This document shows, in pieces, positions 1-4,748 of a DNA stretch of 7,979 nucleotides. Within the stretch, counting starts at the first letter, position 1. Every line of letters begins with the position of its first letter. The DNA is from an uncultured Microbacterium sp. (GTDB taxonomy: Bacteria; Actinomycetota; Actinomycetes; Actinomycetales; Microbacteriaceae), in assembly GCA_937926065.1 (NCBI GenBank), contig CALANM010000112.1, positions 1-7,979 of the forward strand, in the 5' to 3' direction. A program made the position numbers and the translations under genes. Below the pieces are notes generated by a model, which was not told where the DNA came from, searched no databases, and worked only from the letters and a program-made list of their open reading frames with translations.

Positions 1-262
1 GGTCGCCCGCGCGCTGCGCGACCTCGGCGCGGCCGGCATCCGTGATCTCGTAGATCGTCTTGCGGCCGTCGACGGTCTTGGTCACGAGGCCCTCTTCTTC
101 GAGCTTCGCGAGACGGGGGTAGATCGTGCCGGCGCTCGGCGTGTAGGTGCCGCCCGTGCGGTCGGACAGCGCCTGCATGAGGTCGTAGCCGTGCCGCGGA
201 GCCTCGTCGAGCAGGCTCAGCAGGTAGAGACGGAGGTCGCCGTGGGAGAAGACGGGAGGCAT
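1..262 (-). CDS. PadR-family transcriptional repressor, partial (C-terminus off the left edge)
   Basis: Eighty-seven codons are visible from the ATG at 262-260, and the gene continues past base 1. The protein has the PadR winged-helix domain. Residues 8-32 form the first helix pair with the family-typical HGYDLMQAL segment (24-32). Residues 43-60 are the recognition region SAGTIYPRLAKLEEEGLV, almost the family consensus. Residues 61-73 (TKTVDGRKTIYEI) form the wing hairpin. PadR proteins are dimeric DNA-binding repressors, often released by small molecules or stress signals. The start follows the DUF4097 stop by only 2 bases, and its Shine-Dalgarno GAGGAG (complement of about 270-276) lies inside the end of that gene, so translation is probably coupled. 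Two GATATATC-core palindromes at the operon promoter are its likely operators (inference). The family call is firm; the ligand and the full target set are unknown. Confidence 0.95.
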   Translation of the reverse strand, partial: MPPVFSHGDLRLYLLSLLDEAPRHGYDLMQALSDRTGGTYTPSAGTIYPRLAKLEEEGLVTKTVDGRKTIYEITDAGRAEVAQRAGD

Positions 263-264
263 GG

Positions 265-1116
265 TCACCACTCCTCGGGGGTGGGGGCTCCGTCGGCGCC
301 GACGGGGTCGACGACGCGACGCAGCACGGTGATGGCGCCCGACACGGAGTTGGCGCGCACGTCGACGAAGCTGCCGCTGAGCTCGCCGACCGAATCGGTG
401 TAGTTCGTGGGGGTCGAGGTCGAGCGCTTGATGCCGTCGACGGTGACCCGGCCGCTCACGCTGCGCAGCACGAAGTTGGCCGCGAGGCCCTCGTCTACGC
501 GGATCGTCGCGTCGCCGCTCACGGTGTTGAGCGAGACGGCGTGGATCGCGCCGGACGAGTCGACGAGCATGGCGCCCGACACGGTGTCGATCGACGCCTT
601 GCGGAGGACGCCGGTGGCTGCGACGTCGCCCGAGACGGAGTTGGCGCTCAGCGCGCCCTCCAGGTCGCGGATCTGCACGTCGCCTGACACGGCGTTCACC
701 GAGACGTCGCCGCGGTGGCCGTCGATGATGACGTCACCCGACACGGTGCTGATGCGCGCGTCTGTCGCCAGCCCTGACACGAGGGCGCTCGCGCTGACCA
801 CGCCGAGGTTCAGGTCGATGCCGCGGGGGACGGCGACGCTGATCTCGGCACGGGGGCCGCCGCTGCCGAAGTTGCGGAACACCTCGAGGAAGTTGTCCCA
901 GCGCAGCTGTGCGTGGTCGATCTCGACGGTGTCGCCTGTCGCCTCGATGCGGAGGTCTTTGACCGTGACGCCGTGCACCTCGATGCGCACGCCCGGTTCG
1001 TCGTGGGCGACGATGTCGACCTGTCCGCCGACCAGCCCCACCTTCAGCCTGCGCACGCCTTCGATGTCGATCACGCGCGTCTGGCCCGGCTGAACGAGCC
1101 ACTTCTCCAGGGTCAT
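265..1116 (-). CDS. DUF4097 family beta-repeat (adhesin-like) protein
   Basis: This 283-residue protein belongs to the DUF4097 / putative adhesin family. The N-terminal part (1-105) holds short beta strands. From about residue 107 comes a repeat built around Val-Ser-Gly turns: VSG at 125, 143, 161, 179, 199, 220 and 258, exactly 18 residues apart for the first four, with a degenerate VSA at 107. This predicts a right-handed beta-solenoid with one rung per repeat. No signal peptide, membrane helix or cysteine is visible, so it looks cytoplasmic despite the adhesin label. The ATG at 1116 is chosen because AAGGAG (complement of about 1126-1131) precedes it at good distance; the frame is open back to 1260, but that extension would run through the promoter. 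It is the first gene of an operon with padR. The molecular function of the family is not established; DUF4097 genes often adjoin PadR or envelope-stress regulators. Confidence 0.92.
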   Translation of the reverse strand: MTLEKWLVQPGQTRVIDIEGVRRLKVGLVGGQVDIVAHDEPGVRIEVHGVTVKDLRIEATGDTVEIDHAQLRWDNFLEVFRNFGSGGPRAEISVAVPRGIDLNLGVVSASALVSGLATDARISTVSGDVIIDGHRGDVSVNAVSGDVQIRDLEGALSANSVSGDVAATGVLRKASIDTVSGAMLVDSSGAIHAVSLNTVSGDATIRVDEGLAANFVLRSVSGRVTVDGIKRSTSTPTNYTDSVGELSGSFVDVRANSVSGAITVLRRVVDPVGADGAPTPEEW

Positions 1117-1157
1117 GCTGGTTCTCCTTGTCCTGTCGCGCTCGGCCCGGCTCGGGT

Positions 1158-1171
1158 CGAGATATATCGCG
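1158..1171. promoter_or_regulatory. Imperfect palindrome, likely PadR operator 2
   Basis: CGAGATATATCGCG is a 14-bp dyad with one mismatched pair around the same GATATATC core as the perfect site at 1185-1200. The two centres are 28 bp apart. This copy sits at the predicted start site of the DUF4097-padR transcript, so two dimers could bind one promoter. Confidence 0.5.
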
Positions 1172-1178
1172 TATCGGA

Positions 1179-1209
1179 AGAGTAACACGATATATCGTGT
1201 CTGCGTCAA
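1179..1209 (-). promoter_or_regulatory. Promoter of the DUF4097-padR operon
   Basis: Read on the minus strand there is a -35 TTGACG (complement of 1204-1209) and a -10 TACTCT (complement of 1179-1184, fitting TANNNT) separated by 19 bases. Transcription would start near 1172, giving a leader of about 55 bases before the ATG at 1116. The 19-base spacer is long for a housekeeping promoter and is almost filled by a perfect 16-bp palindrome. The -35 is convincing; the exact -10 is less sure. Confidence 0.55.
1185..1200. promoter_or_regulatory. Perfect 16-bp palindrome, likely PadR operator 1
   Basis: The sequence ACACGATATATCGTGT is its own reverse complement. It lies inside the spacer between the -35 and -10 of the DUF4097-padR promoter, where a bound dimer would block RNA polymerase. 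The GATATATC core is repeated at 1161-1168. Assignment to the PadR encoded in the same operon is inferred from position and symmetry. Confidence 0.65.
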
Positions 1210-1239
1210 GTGCCGGAGCAAAATCTCCGTACCAGACGC

Positions 1240-1270
1240 TTGACCTTGACGTCGCGTCAACTTCTAGCCT
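1240..1270 (+). promoter_or_regulatory. MerR-type promoter with 19-bp spacer and operator dyad
   Basis: A -35 TTGACC (1240-1245) and a -10 TAGCCT (1265-1270) are separated by exactly 19 bases, the long spacing typical of promoters activated by MerR proteins through DNA distortion. The spacer holds the perfect inverted repeat TTGACG-TCG-CGTCAA (1246-1260). This matches autoregulation by the downstream MerR protein. The -10 ends 7 bases before the ATG at 1278, so the transcript is probably leaderless. Confidence 0.75.
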
Positions 1271-1277
1271 GGCTGTC

Positions 1278-2042
1278 ATGACGAACGAATGGTCGATCCA
1301 GCAGATCGCCCGCCTCGCCGGCACCACGAGCCGCACCCTGCGGCACTACGGCGAGCTGGGCCTGCTGCCGCCGTCGCGCACGGGTCACAACGGATATCGC
1401 TACTACGACGAGGCGTCGCTCGTGCGCCTCCAGCGAATCCTGCTGCTGCGGGACCTCGGGCTTCCGCTTCCGCAGATCGCGGAGGTGCTCGCCCGGCCCA
1501 CGAGAGAGGCGGACGCCTTGAGCCGTCACCTGGAGTGGCTGAGGCAGGAGCAGGAACGGCTGACGCGCCAGATCGCGTCGGTCGAATCGACCATCGCCGC
1601 ATTGAGAGGAGGAGAGGAACTCATGGCAGAGAAGATGTTCGACGGCTTCGACCACACGCAGTACCGCGAAGAGGTCGAGGAGAGATGGGGCGCCGACGCC
1701 TATAGGGCCAGTGACCGGTGGTACCGCGGGATGAGCGACGCCGAGCGAGCCGCCTGGCTTGAGCGCGCCGCACAGCTGGGCGCCGACTGGATCGACGCCG
1801 CCGACCGTGGCATCGCGCCCGACAGCGACGAGGCGCAGGCGCTCGCCGAGCGTCACGTCGCGTGGCTCACCGGCATCCCCGGCACACCGGCCGCAGAGCC
1901 CGGCGGCGACGTCGCCGGGTACGTCCGAGGACTCGGCGACATGTACGTCGCCGATCCGCGGTTCGCGAAGAACTACGGCGGCGAGAAGGGCGCGAGCTTC
2001 GTTCGCGACGCCCTGCGGCACTACGCCGACGCCCGGCTCTGA
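1278..2042 (+). CDS. MerR-family transcriptional activator with TipAS ligand-binding domain (TipAL-like)
   Basis: This 254-residue protein has the TipAL layout. Residues 5-74 are the MerR winged helix-turn-helix (SIQQIARLAGTTSRTLRHYG, then GYRYYDEASLVRLQRI). Residues about 80-112 form the dimerising coiled coil. Residues about 119-250 form the all-helical TipAS domain (MFDGFDHTQYREEVEERWG; aromatic-rich HVAWL). Length is close to Streptomyces TipAL (253 residues, from memory of the family). Family members sense antibiotics or other amphipathic ligands and activate their own promoter and efflux or resistance genes. The protein has no cysteine, so the covalent thiopeptide capture known for Streptomyces TipAS cannot occur here. 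The ATG at 1278 lacks a Shine-Dalgarno but sits 7 bases after the -10, fitting a leaderless mRNA; the frame is open back to 1128, but that would read through the operator. A second product probably starts at Met116. The natural ligand is unknown. Confidence 0.93.
   Translation: MTNEWSIQQIARLAGTTSRTLRHYGELGLLPPSRTGHNGYRYYDEASLVRLQRILLLRDLGLPLPQIAEVLARPTREADALSRHLEWLRQEQERLTRQIASVESTIAALRGGEELMAEKMFDGFDHTQYREEVEERWGADAYRASDRWYRGMSDAERAAWLERAAQLGADWIDAADRGIAPDSDEAQALAERHVAWLTGIPGTPAAEPGGDVAGYVRGLGDMYVADPRFAKNYGGEKGASFVRDALRHYADARL
1607..1625 (+). promoter_or_regulatory. Internal ribosome binding site and ATG for a TipAS-like short product
   Basis: Inside the MerR gene a purine-rich run with AGGAGG (1607-1612) and GAGG (1614-1617) precedes an in-frame ATG at 1623 (Met116). 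Translation from here would give a 139-residue protein holding only the ligand-binding domain, ending at 2042. Streptomyces tipA makes TipAS in just this way from an internal start. The strength of this site contrasts with the absence of any Shine-Dalgarno at the full-length start. Confidence 0.7.
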
Positions 2043-2060
2043 GCCGACGGCGCCGTCGGC
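2043..2060 (+). terminator. GC-rich hairpin directly after the MerR stop codon
   Basis: An 18-bp perfect palindrome, GCCGACGGCGCCGTCGGC, starts on the base after the TGA of the MerR gene. As RNA it can fold with 7-bp arms and a GCGC loop. There is no U-tract, so this would be a U-less or pausing terminator, or an mRNA 3' stabiliser. Its position favours a 3'-end role, but the function is not proven. Confidence 0.4.
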
Positions 2061-2089
2061 CGCGCCTGTCGACGCCGCCGGCGCACACG

Positions 2090-2125
2090 AAAAGGGCCCC
2101 CACGGCTGATGCCGGTGGGGGCCCT
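2090..2125 (-). terminator. Rho-independent terminator for the small minus-strand membrane gene
   Basis: A strong stem pairs AGGGCCCCCAC (2093-2103) with GTGGGGGCCCT (2115-2125). Above it are a one-base bulge, a further GGC/GCC pairing and a TGAT loop. On the minus strand the stem is followed by TTTT (complement of 2090-2093), so it terminates the gene at 2140-2304, whose stop is 15 bases away. It may also stop plus-strand transcripts from the convergent MerR gene, though no T-run follows on that side. Confidence 0.8.
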
Positions 2126-2139
2126 CGGTGGGGGAGAAA

Positions 2140-2304
2140 TCAGGTGCGGGTGCCGCCGCGGACGACCCTCAGCAGGAAGGCGATGAGTGCGATCACACCC
2201 ACGATGATCGCCACCCACAGCAGCCACTGCAGTGCTTCGGTCATGCCTCCGACGATGGCCAGCACGATAGCGACCACGATGATGATGAGGAGTGCGATGT
2301 TCAT
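2140..2304 (-). CDS. Small two-helix membrane protein, 54 residues, unknown function
   Basis: The reading frame runs from the ATG at 2304 to a TGA at 2140-2142. It starts MNIALLIIIVVAIVLAIVGG and ends RVVRGGTRT. Residues about 2-19 and 27-46 are strongly hydrophobic and predict two membrane helices with a short turn (MTEALQW). The basic tail (RVVRGGTRT) should sit in the cytoplasm, so both ends are probably inside. A Shine-Dalgarno GGAG (complement of 2312-2315) lies 7 bases before the start, and a good terminator follows the stop. These signals, with hydrophobic codons throughout, support a real gene despite its size. Short hydrophobic proteins of this kind are common in actinobacteria, mostly as hypothetical proteins. 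No domain family is recognised and no function is claimed. Confidence 0.78.
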   Translation of the reverse strand: MNIALLIIIVVAIVLAIVGGMTEALQWLLWVAIIVGVIALIAFLLRVVRGGTRT

Positions 2305-2338
2305 TTCGTTGCTCCGTTCTTCGGACCCGTTGAGCGAT

Positions 2339-2358
2339 CCGTTTCGATCCCGATACGG
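2339..2358. repeat. Imperfect 20-bp inverted repeat in the leader of the small membrane gene
   Basis: CCGTTTCG (2339-2346) and CGATACGG (2351-2358) are inverted with one mismatch around a 4-base ATCC spacer. The surrounding 40 bases also hold three direct CGATCC copies. It could be an operator or an RNA hairpin in the leader of the minus-strand gene; no regulator is identified. Confidence 0.35.
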
Positions 2359-2394
2359 TCCGATCCGGGTGTGAGCGGTGTTCCGTTCGCGTTG

Positions 2395-2422
2395 AATTTA
2401 CGGCCGGCTCCCAGCTTCGCAA
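2395..2422 (-). promoter_or_regulatory. Possible promoter of the small membrane protein gene
   Basis: On the minus strand a good -10 TAAATT (complement of 2395-2400) is preceded by a weak -35 TTGCGA (complement of 2417-2422) with a 16-base spacer. AATTTA is one of the few AT-only hexamers in the window. The leader to the ATG at 2304 would be about 85 bases and would carry the dyad at 2339-2358. This is a visual match only. Confidence 0.35.
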
Positions 2423-2429
2423 CAACCCC

Positions 2430-2459
2430 TTGACGGTGAAGCGCGCGCAGTGCTAATCC
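2430..2459 (+). promoter_or_regulatory. Possible promoter for the DUF7218/Rho_N gene
   Basis: TTGACG (2430-2435) and TAATCC (2454-2459) are separated by 18 bases, upstream of the plus-strand gene at 2558. The -35 is near consensus; the -10 lacks the usual final T. The leader would be about 90 bases. With the minus-strand promoter at 2395-2422 it would form a divergent promoter region. Confidence 0.4.
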
Positions 2460-2557
2460 CTGAGGCACCCGATGGCTACCGAGCACGCGGTGGCTCGTCA
2501 ACCCCCTGCGCCCCCGCGCGGCCCGCCCCTACCGTTCGAAGGACGAAGGAGGATGCC

Positions 2558-2827
2558 ATGCCCCAAGGACGCGGATCGAACAGCCTGAAGGATCCGGAGC
2601 TCTATGAAGAGCTGCGGGATGACGGCGCGTCGAAGGAGAAGGCCGCGCGCATCTCGAACGCCGCCGCACGTGACGGCCGCAAGACCGTCGGCCGGCGCGG
2701 CGGCAAGTCGGGCGACTACGACGACTGGACGGTCGACGAGCTGCGCAAGCGGGCGAAGGAGCTCGGACTGTCGGGCTACTCCGGCAAGCGCAAGGCGGAG
2801 CTCATCTCGATGCTCCGCAATCATTGA
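2558..2827 (+). CDS. Small DUF7218-like protein with C-terminal Rho_N/SAP-like nucleic-acid-binding domain
   Basis: An 89-residue, charged, soluble protein. Residues 8-37 (LKDPELYEELRDDGASKEKA and on) form a helical segment seen in small actinobacterial proteins labelled DUF7218. Residues 38-52 are a basic glycine-rich linker (RDGRKTVGRRGGKSG). Residues 57-88 (WTVDELRKRAKELGLSGYSG, then KRKAELISMLRNH) match the helix-extended-helix fold of Rho termination factor N-terminal and SAP domains, which bind RNA or DNA. The start at 2558 has an excellent AAGGAGG (2546-2552). The frame is open back to 2450, but that extension has low-complexity sequence and no ribosome site. The topoisomerase IB gene follows after 59 bases in the same direction and may be co-transcribed. 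A nucleic-acid-binding role is inferred from the domain; the biological role is unknown. Confidence 0.88.
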   Translation: MPQGRGSNSLKDPELYEELRDDGASKEKAARISNAAARDGRKTVGRRGGKSGDYDDWTVDELRKRAKELGLSGYSGKRKAELISMLRNH

Positions 2828-2886
2828 GCGCACGCAGGCGGCGACCACGCGCCCGGAGCCGCGTCGACGTGTGGGAGATTTGAGGC

Positions 2887-3849
2887 ATGCCTCGACTCAC
2901 GCGCGTACGCCCAGGGCGTGACCTCGGGTATCGCAGGCTCCGCGCGGGCAACGGCTTCCGCTACGTGGATGCCGATGGGGCCGCACTGCCCGCCGAGGAG
3001 CGCGAGCGTGTGGCGGGCCTCGTGATCCCGCCCGCATGGAAGGACGTGTGGATCTGCGCCGACCCGCAGGGCCACATCCAGGCGACCGGCATCGACGACG
3101 CCGGACGTCTTCAGTACCTGTACCACCCGCAGTGGAGCGCCGGCCGCGACAAAGGAAAGTACGCCCGCGCGCTGCAGCTGGCGGAGTCGCTGCCGCGCGC
3201 CCGCGCCCGGGTGACGACCTCGCTCCGGCGCGACGACCTCGATCGCGAGCGGGTGCTCGCCGCCGCGTTCCGGCTGCTCGATCAGGCGGCGCCGCGGGTC
3301 GGATCCGAGCGGTATCTCGAACGTCACGGCAGCCGTGGGCTCACGACGCTCAAGCGCCGCGACGCGCTCATCGACGGTCCCGTGACGCATCTGCGCTTCC
3401 CGGGCAAGAGCGGCAAGCGGCAGCAGCTCCAGATCGACGACGAAGACCTCGCCGTCGTCATGGCGCTGCTGGCAGCCGGGCGACCGGCATCCCCTCTGCT
3501 GGCCTATCAGCGCAGCCGCCGGCGGGTGCCGCTCACGCCGCGTGAGGTCAACGCCTACGTGCGCACCATGACGGGCGGGTCGTTCACGGCGAAGGACTTC
3601 CGCACCCTTCGCGGCACGATCCTCGCCGCCGACGCCCTCGCGCGCATCGGCACCGCCGGCACGAAGACCGACCGCAAGCGTGCCGAAGTGCTCGCCGTCA
3701 AGGCGACGGCCGAGGCCCTCGGGAACACTCCGGCAGTCGCACGCAGCTCGTACATCGACCCGCGCGTGTTCGCGGCGTACAAGAAGGGGCGGCTGCTCGA
3801 CACGTCGATCTCGCCCGAATCCGCGATCCGCGCCCTGATCCTGCGCTGA
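2887..3849 (+). CDS. DNA topoisomerase IB (poxvirus-type)
   Basis: A 320-residue enzyme of the compact poxviral/bacterial topoisomerase IB family, which relaxes positive and negative supercoils through a 3'-phosphotyrosyl intermediate without ATP. Residues 1-90 form the N-terminal DNA-clamp domain (LVIPPAWKDVWICADPQGHI; QYLYHPQW). Residues about 91-318 form the catalytic domain. Catalytic residues by motif: Arg137 in APRVG, Lys174 in FPGKSGK, Arg239 in AKDFRT and nucleophile Tyr289 in SSYIDP. The position of the vaccinia catalytic His is Asn280 in LGNTPAVARSSYIDP, a substitution I recall as usual in bacterial members. A weak GGGAG (2873-2877) lies 9 bases before the ATG. It follows the Rho_N-domain gene at 59 bases and precedes crcB by 20 bases. 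Length and motifs are complete, so it should be active. Confidence 0.95.
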   Translation: MPRLTRVRPGRDLGYRRLRAGNGFRYVDADGAALPAEERERVAGLVIPPAWKDVWICADPQGHIQATGIDDAGRLQYLYHPQWSAGRDKGKYARALQLAESLPRARARVTTSLRRDDLDRERVLAAAFRLLDQAAPRVGSERYLERHGSRGLTTLKRRDALIDGPVTHLRFPGKSGKRQQLQIDDEDLAVVMALLAAGRPASPLLAYQRSRRRVPLTPREVNAYVRTMTGGSFTAKDFRTLRGTILAADALARIGTAGTKTDRKRAEVLAVKATAEALGNTPAVARSSYIDPRVFAAYKKGRLLDTSISPESAIRALILR

Positions 3850-3869
3850 TCCGGCCGTACCGTGGAGGA

Positions 3870-4307
3870 GTGACCTCCGCCCGCTGGTTCTCGCCCGCGG
3901 CGCTCCTGCTCGTCGTCCTCGGCGGGGCGCTGGGCGTCTCAGCGCGCGCCCTGCTCACCGTGCCTCCTGCAACGGCAGAGGCGCATCCGCTTCTCGTTCC
4001 GGCGATCACCCTCGTCGTGAACATCGCCGGCTCGTTCCTGCTGGGAATGCTCCTGGGCGCCGTCGGCGACCGGATGCCGCGGCTTCGCGCCTTCCTCGGC
4101 ACCGGCGCGCTCGGCGGCTTCACGACCTACAGCGCCTTCGCGGTGCACGTCGTGTCGACCTACAGCGGCGCTCCCGTGGTCGGCCTGCTCCTGGCGGCGG
4201 TATCGCTGTCCGGCGGCGCCCTCGCGGCGGCGGTCGGACTCGGCTCCGGCGAACGGCTCGGCACGCGCAAGGCAGCGAGCGAGGCGCAGGACGGGGATGC
4301 CGCGTGA
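3870..4307 (+). CDS. crcB: Fluoride channel subunit CrcB/FluC, first of a pair
   Basis: A 145-residue four-helix membrane protein of the CrcB/FluC family, which exports fluoride as a dimer. Helices lie at about 8-28, 42-65, 75-96 and 101-124. Signature motifs are VVNIAGSFLLG (49-59, with the conserved Asn51) and GALGGFTTYS (79-88), which supplies the pore-lining Phe and Thr/Ser residues. Positive charges sit in the N-terminus, the helix 2-3 loop (GDRMPRLR) and the tail (GERLGTRK), predicting both ends in the cytoplasm. The GTG start at 3870 is directly preceded by GGAGGA, too close for a normal Shine-Dalgarno; a TACCGT (3858-3863) six bases upstream raises the option of a leaderless transcript. 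The stop overlaps the next crcB by 4 bases (GTGA), so the two are translationally coupled. Two-gene crcB loci encode heterodimers in many Gram-positive bacteria. Confidence 0.93.
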   Translation: MTSARWFSPAALLLVVLGGALGVSARALLTVPPATAEAHPLLVPAITLVVNIAGSFLLGMLLGAVGDRMPRLRAFLGTGALGGFTTYSAFAVHVVSTYSGAPVVGLLLAAVSLSGGALAAAVGLGSGERLGTRKAASEAQDGDAA

Positions 4308-4678
4308 GCCCGCTCGACCTGATCCTCATCGCCGCGGCCGGCGGCGTCGGCGCGGGAGCGCGCTACCTGCTCGACGGCCTCGTCATGCGGGGGCGGCGCG
4401 AGGCGTTCCCCGCCGGCATCCTGATCGTCAACGCGATCGGCTCGTTCCTGCTGGGACTGCTCACCGGCATCGCGCCCGACGGGGCGACGTGGCTGACGCT
4501 CGTGGGCGTCGGGGCGCTCGGCGGCTTCACGACGTTCAGCACGGTCTCGGTCGACACCGTGCGGCTCGCGCGACGGGGGAGACGCGACTGGGCGTGGACG
4601 AATCTGCTCGGCACATTCGCGGTCTGCGTCGTGGCCGCCGCGATCGGGTTCTTCCTGGCGGGTCTCCTCCCCAGCTGA
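4304..4678 (+). CDS. crcB: Fluoride channel subunit CrcB/FluC, second of a pair
   Basis: A 124-residue CrcB/FluC protein, shorter than its partner because it has no charged tail. Helices lie at about 4-22, 37-56, 62-85 and 98-121. It carries IVNAIGSFLLG (41-51, Asn43) and GALGGFTTFS (70-79). Here the positive charges fall in the helix 1-2 loop (YLLDGLVMRGRRE) and the helix 3-4 loop (RLARRGRRDW), while both ends and the helix 2-3 loop (APDGAT) carry none. This predicts both ends outside, opposite to the upstream subunit, so the two should pair head-to-tail as an obligate heterodimer. The GTG start overlaps the TGA of the first gene in GTGA. No fluoride riboswitch is recognisable upstream of the pair. 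Confidence 0.94.
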   Translation: MSPLDLILIAAAGGVGAGARYLLDGLVMRGRREAFPAGILIVNAIGSFLLGLLTGIAPDGATWLTLVGVGALGGFTTFSTVSVDTVRLARRGRRDWAWTNLLGTFAVCVVAAAIGFFLAGLLPS

Positions 4679-4703
4679 GCTGGACGCGGCCGCGGCAGGG
4701 CCA

Positions 4704-4716
4704 GCGCCTTCGGCGC
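4704..4716 (+). terminator. Possible weak hairpin after the crcB pair
   Basis: GCGCC (4704-4708) and GGCGC (4712-4716) pair around TTC, inside a wider GC-rich region (4690-4724) that can extend the fold with mismatches. No T-run follows. It lies in the 122-base gap between crcB and the RND gene and may separate their transcripts. The evidence is thin. Confidence 0.25.
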
Positions 4717-4748
4717 GGCTGCGGTGGGGCTCACGTGTGAGAATGGAC

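Noticed and set aside
407..1093. A 228-codon plus-strand frame opposite DUF4097
   Set aside because: The composition is Ser/Thr/Pro-rich without a recognisable domain, and it has no ribosome site. The repeats it shows come from the antisense of the VSG repeats.
1117..1260. Extended N-terminus of DUF4097 from 1260
   Set aside because: The extension covers the -35, -10 and palindromes. The ATG at 1116 has a well-placed AAGGAG.
1264..1267. CTAG in the -10 region of the MerR promoter
   Set aside because: It is the only copy I noticed in the window. CTAG rarity is common in bacterial genomes, and here it simply belongs to the -10.
1128..1277. Extended N-terminus of the MerR protein from 1128
   Set aside because: It would read through both promoters and the operator dyads, and the MerR domain starts normally right after the ATG at 1278.
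2450..2557. Upstream extension of the Rho_N-domain protein from 2450
   Set aside because: The 36 extra residues are Pro/Ala/Arg-rich with no ribosome site, whereas the start at 2558 has AAGGAGG at good spacing.
3780..3872. Fluoride riboswitch upstream of the crcB pair
   Set aside because: The preceding 20 bases follow directly on the topoisomerase stop, and no riboswitch-like pseudoknot consensus is seen there or in the end of the coding region.
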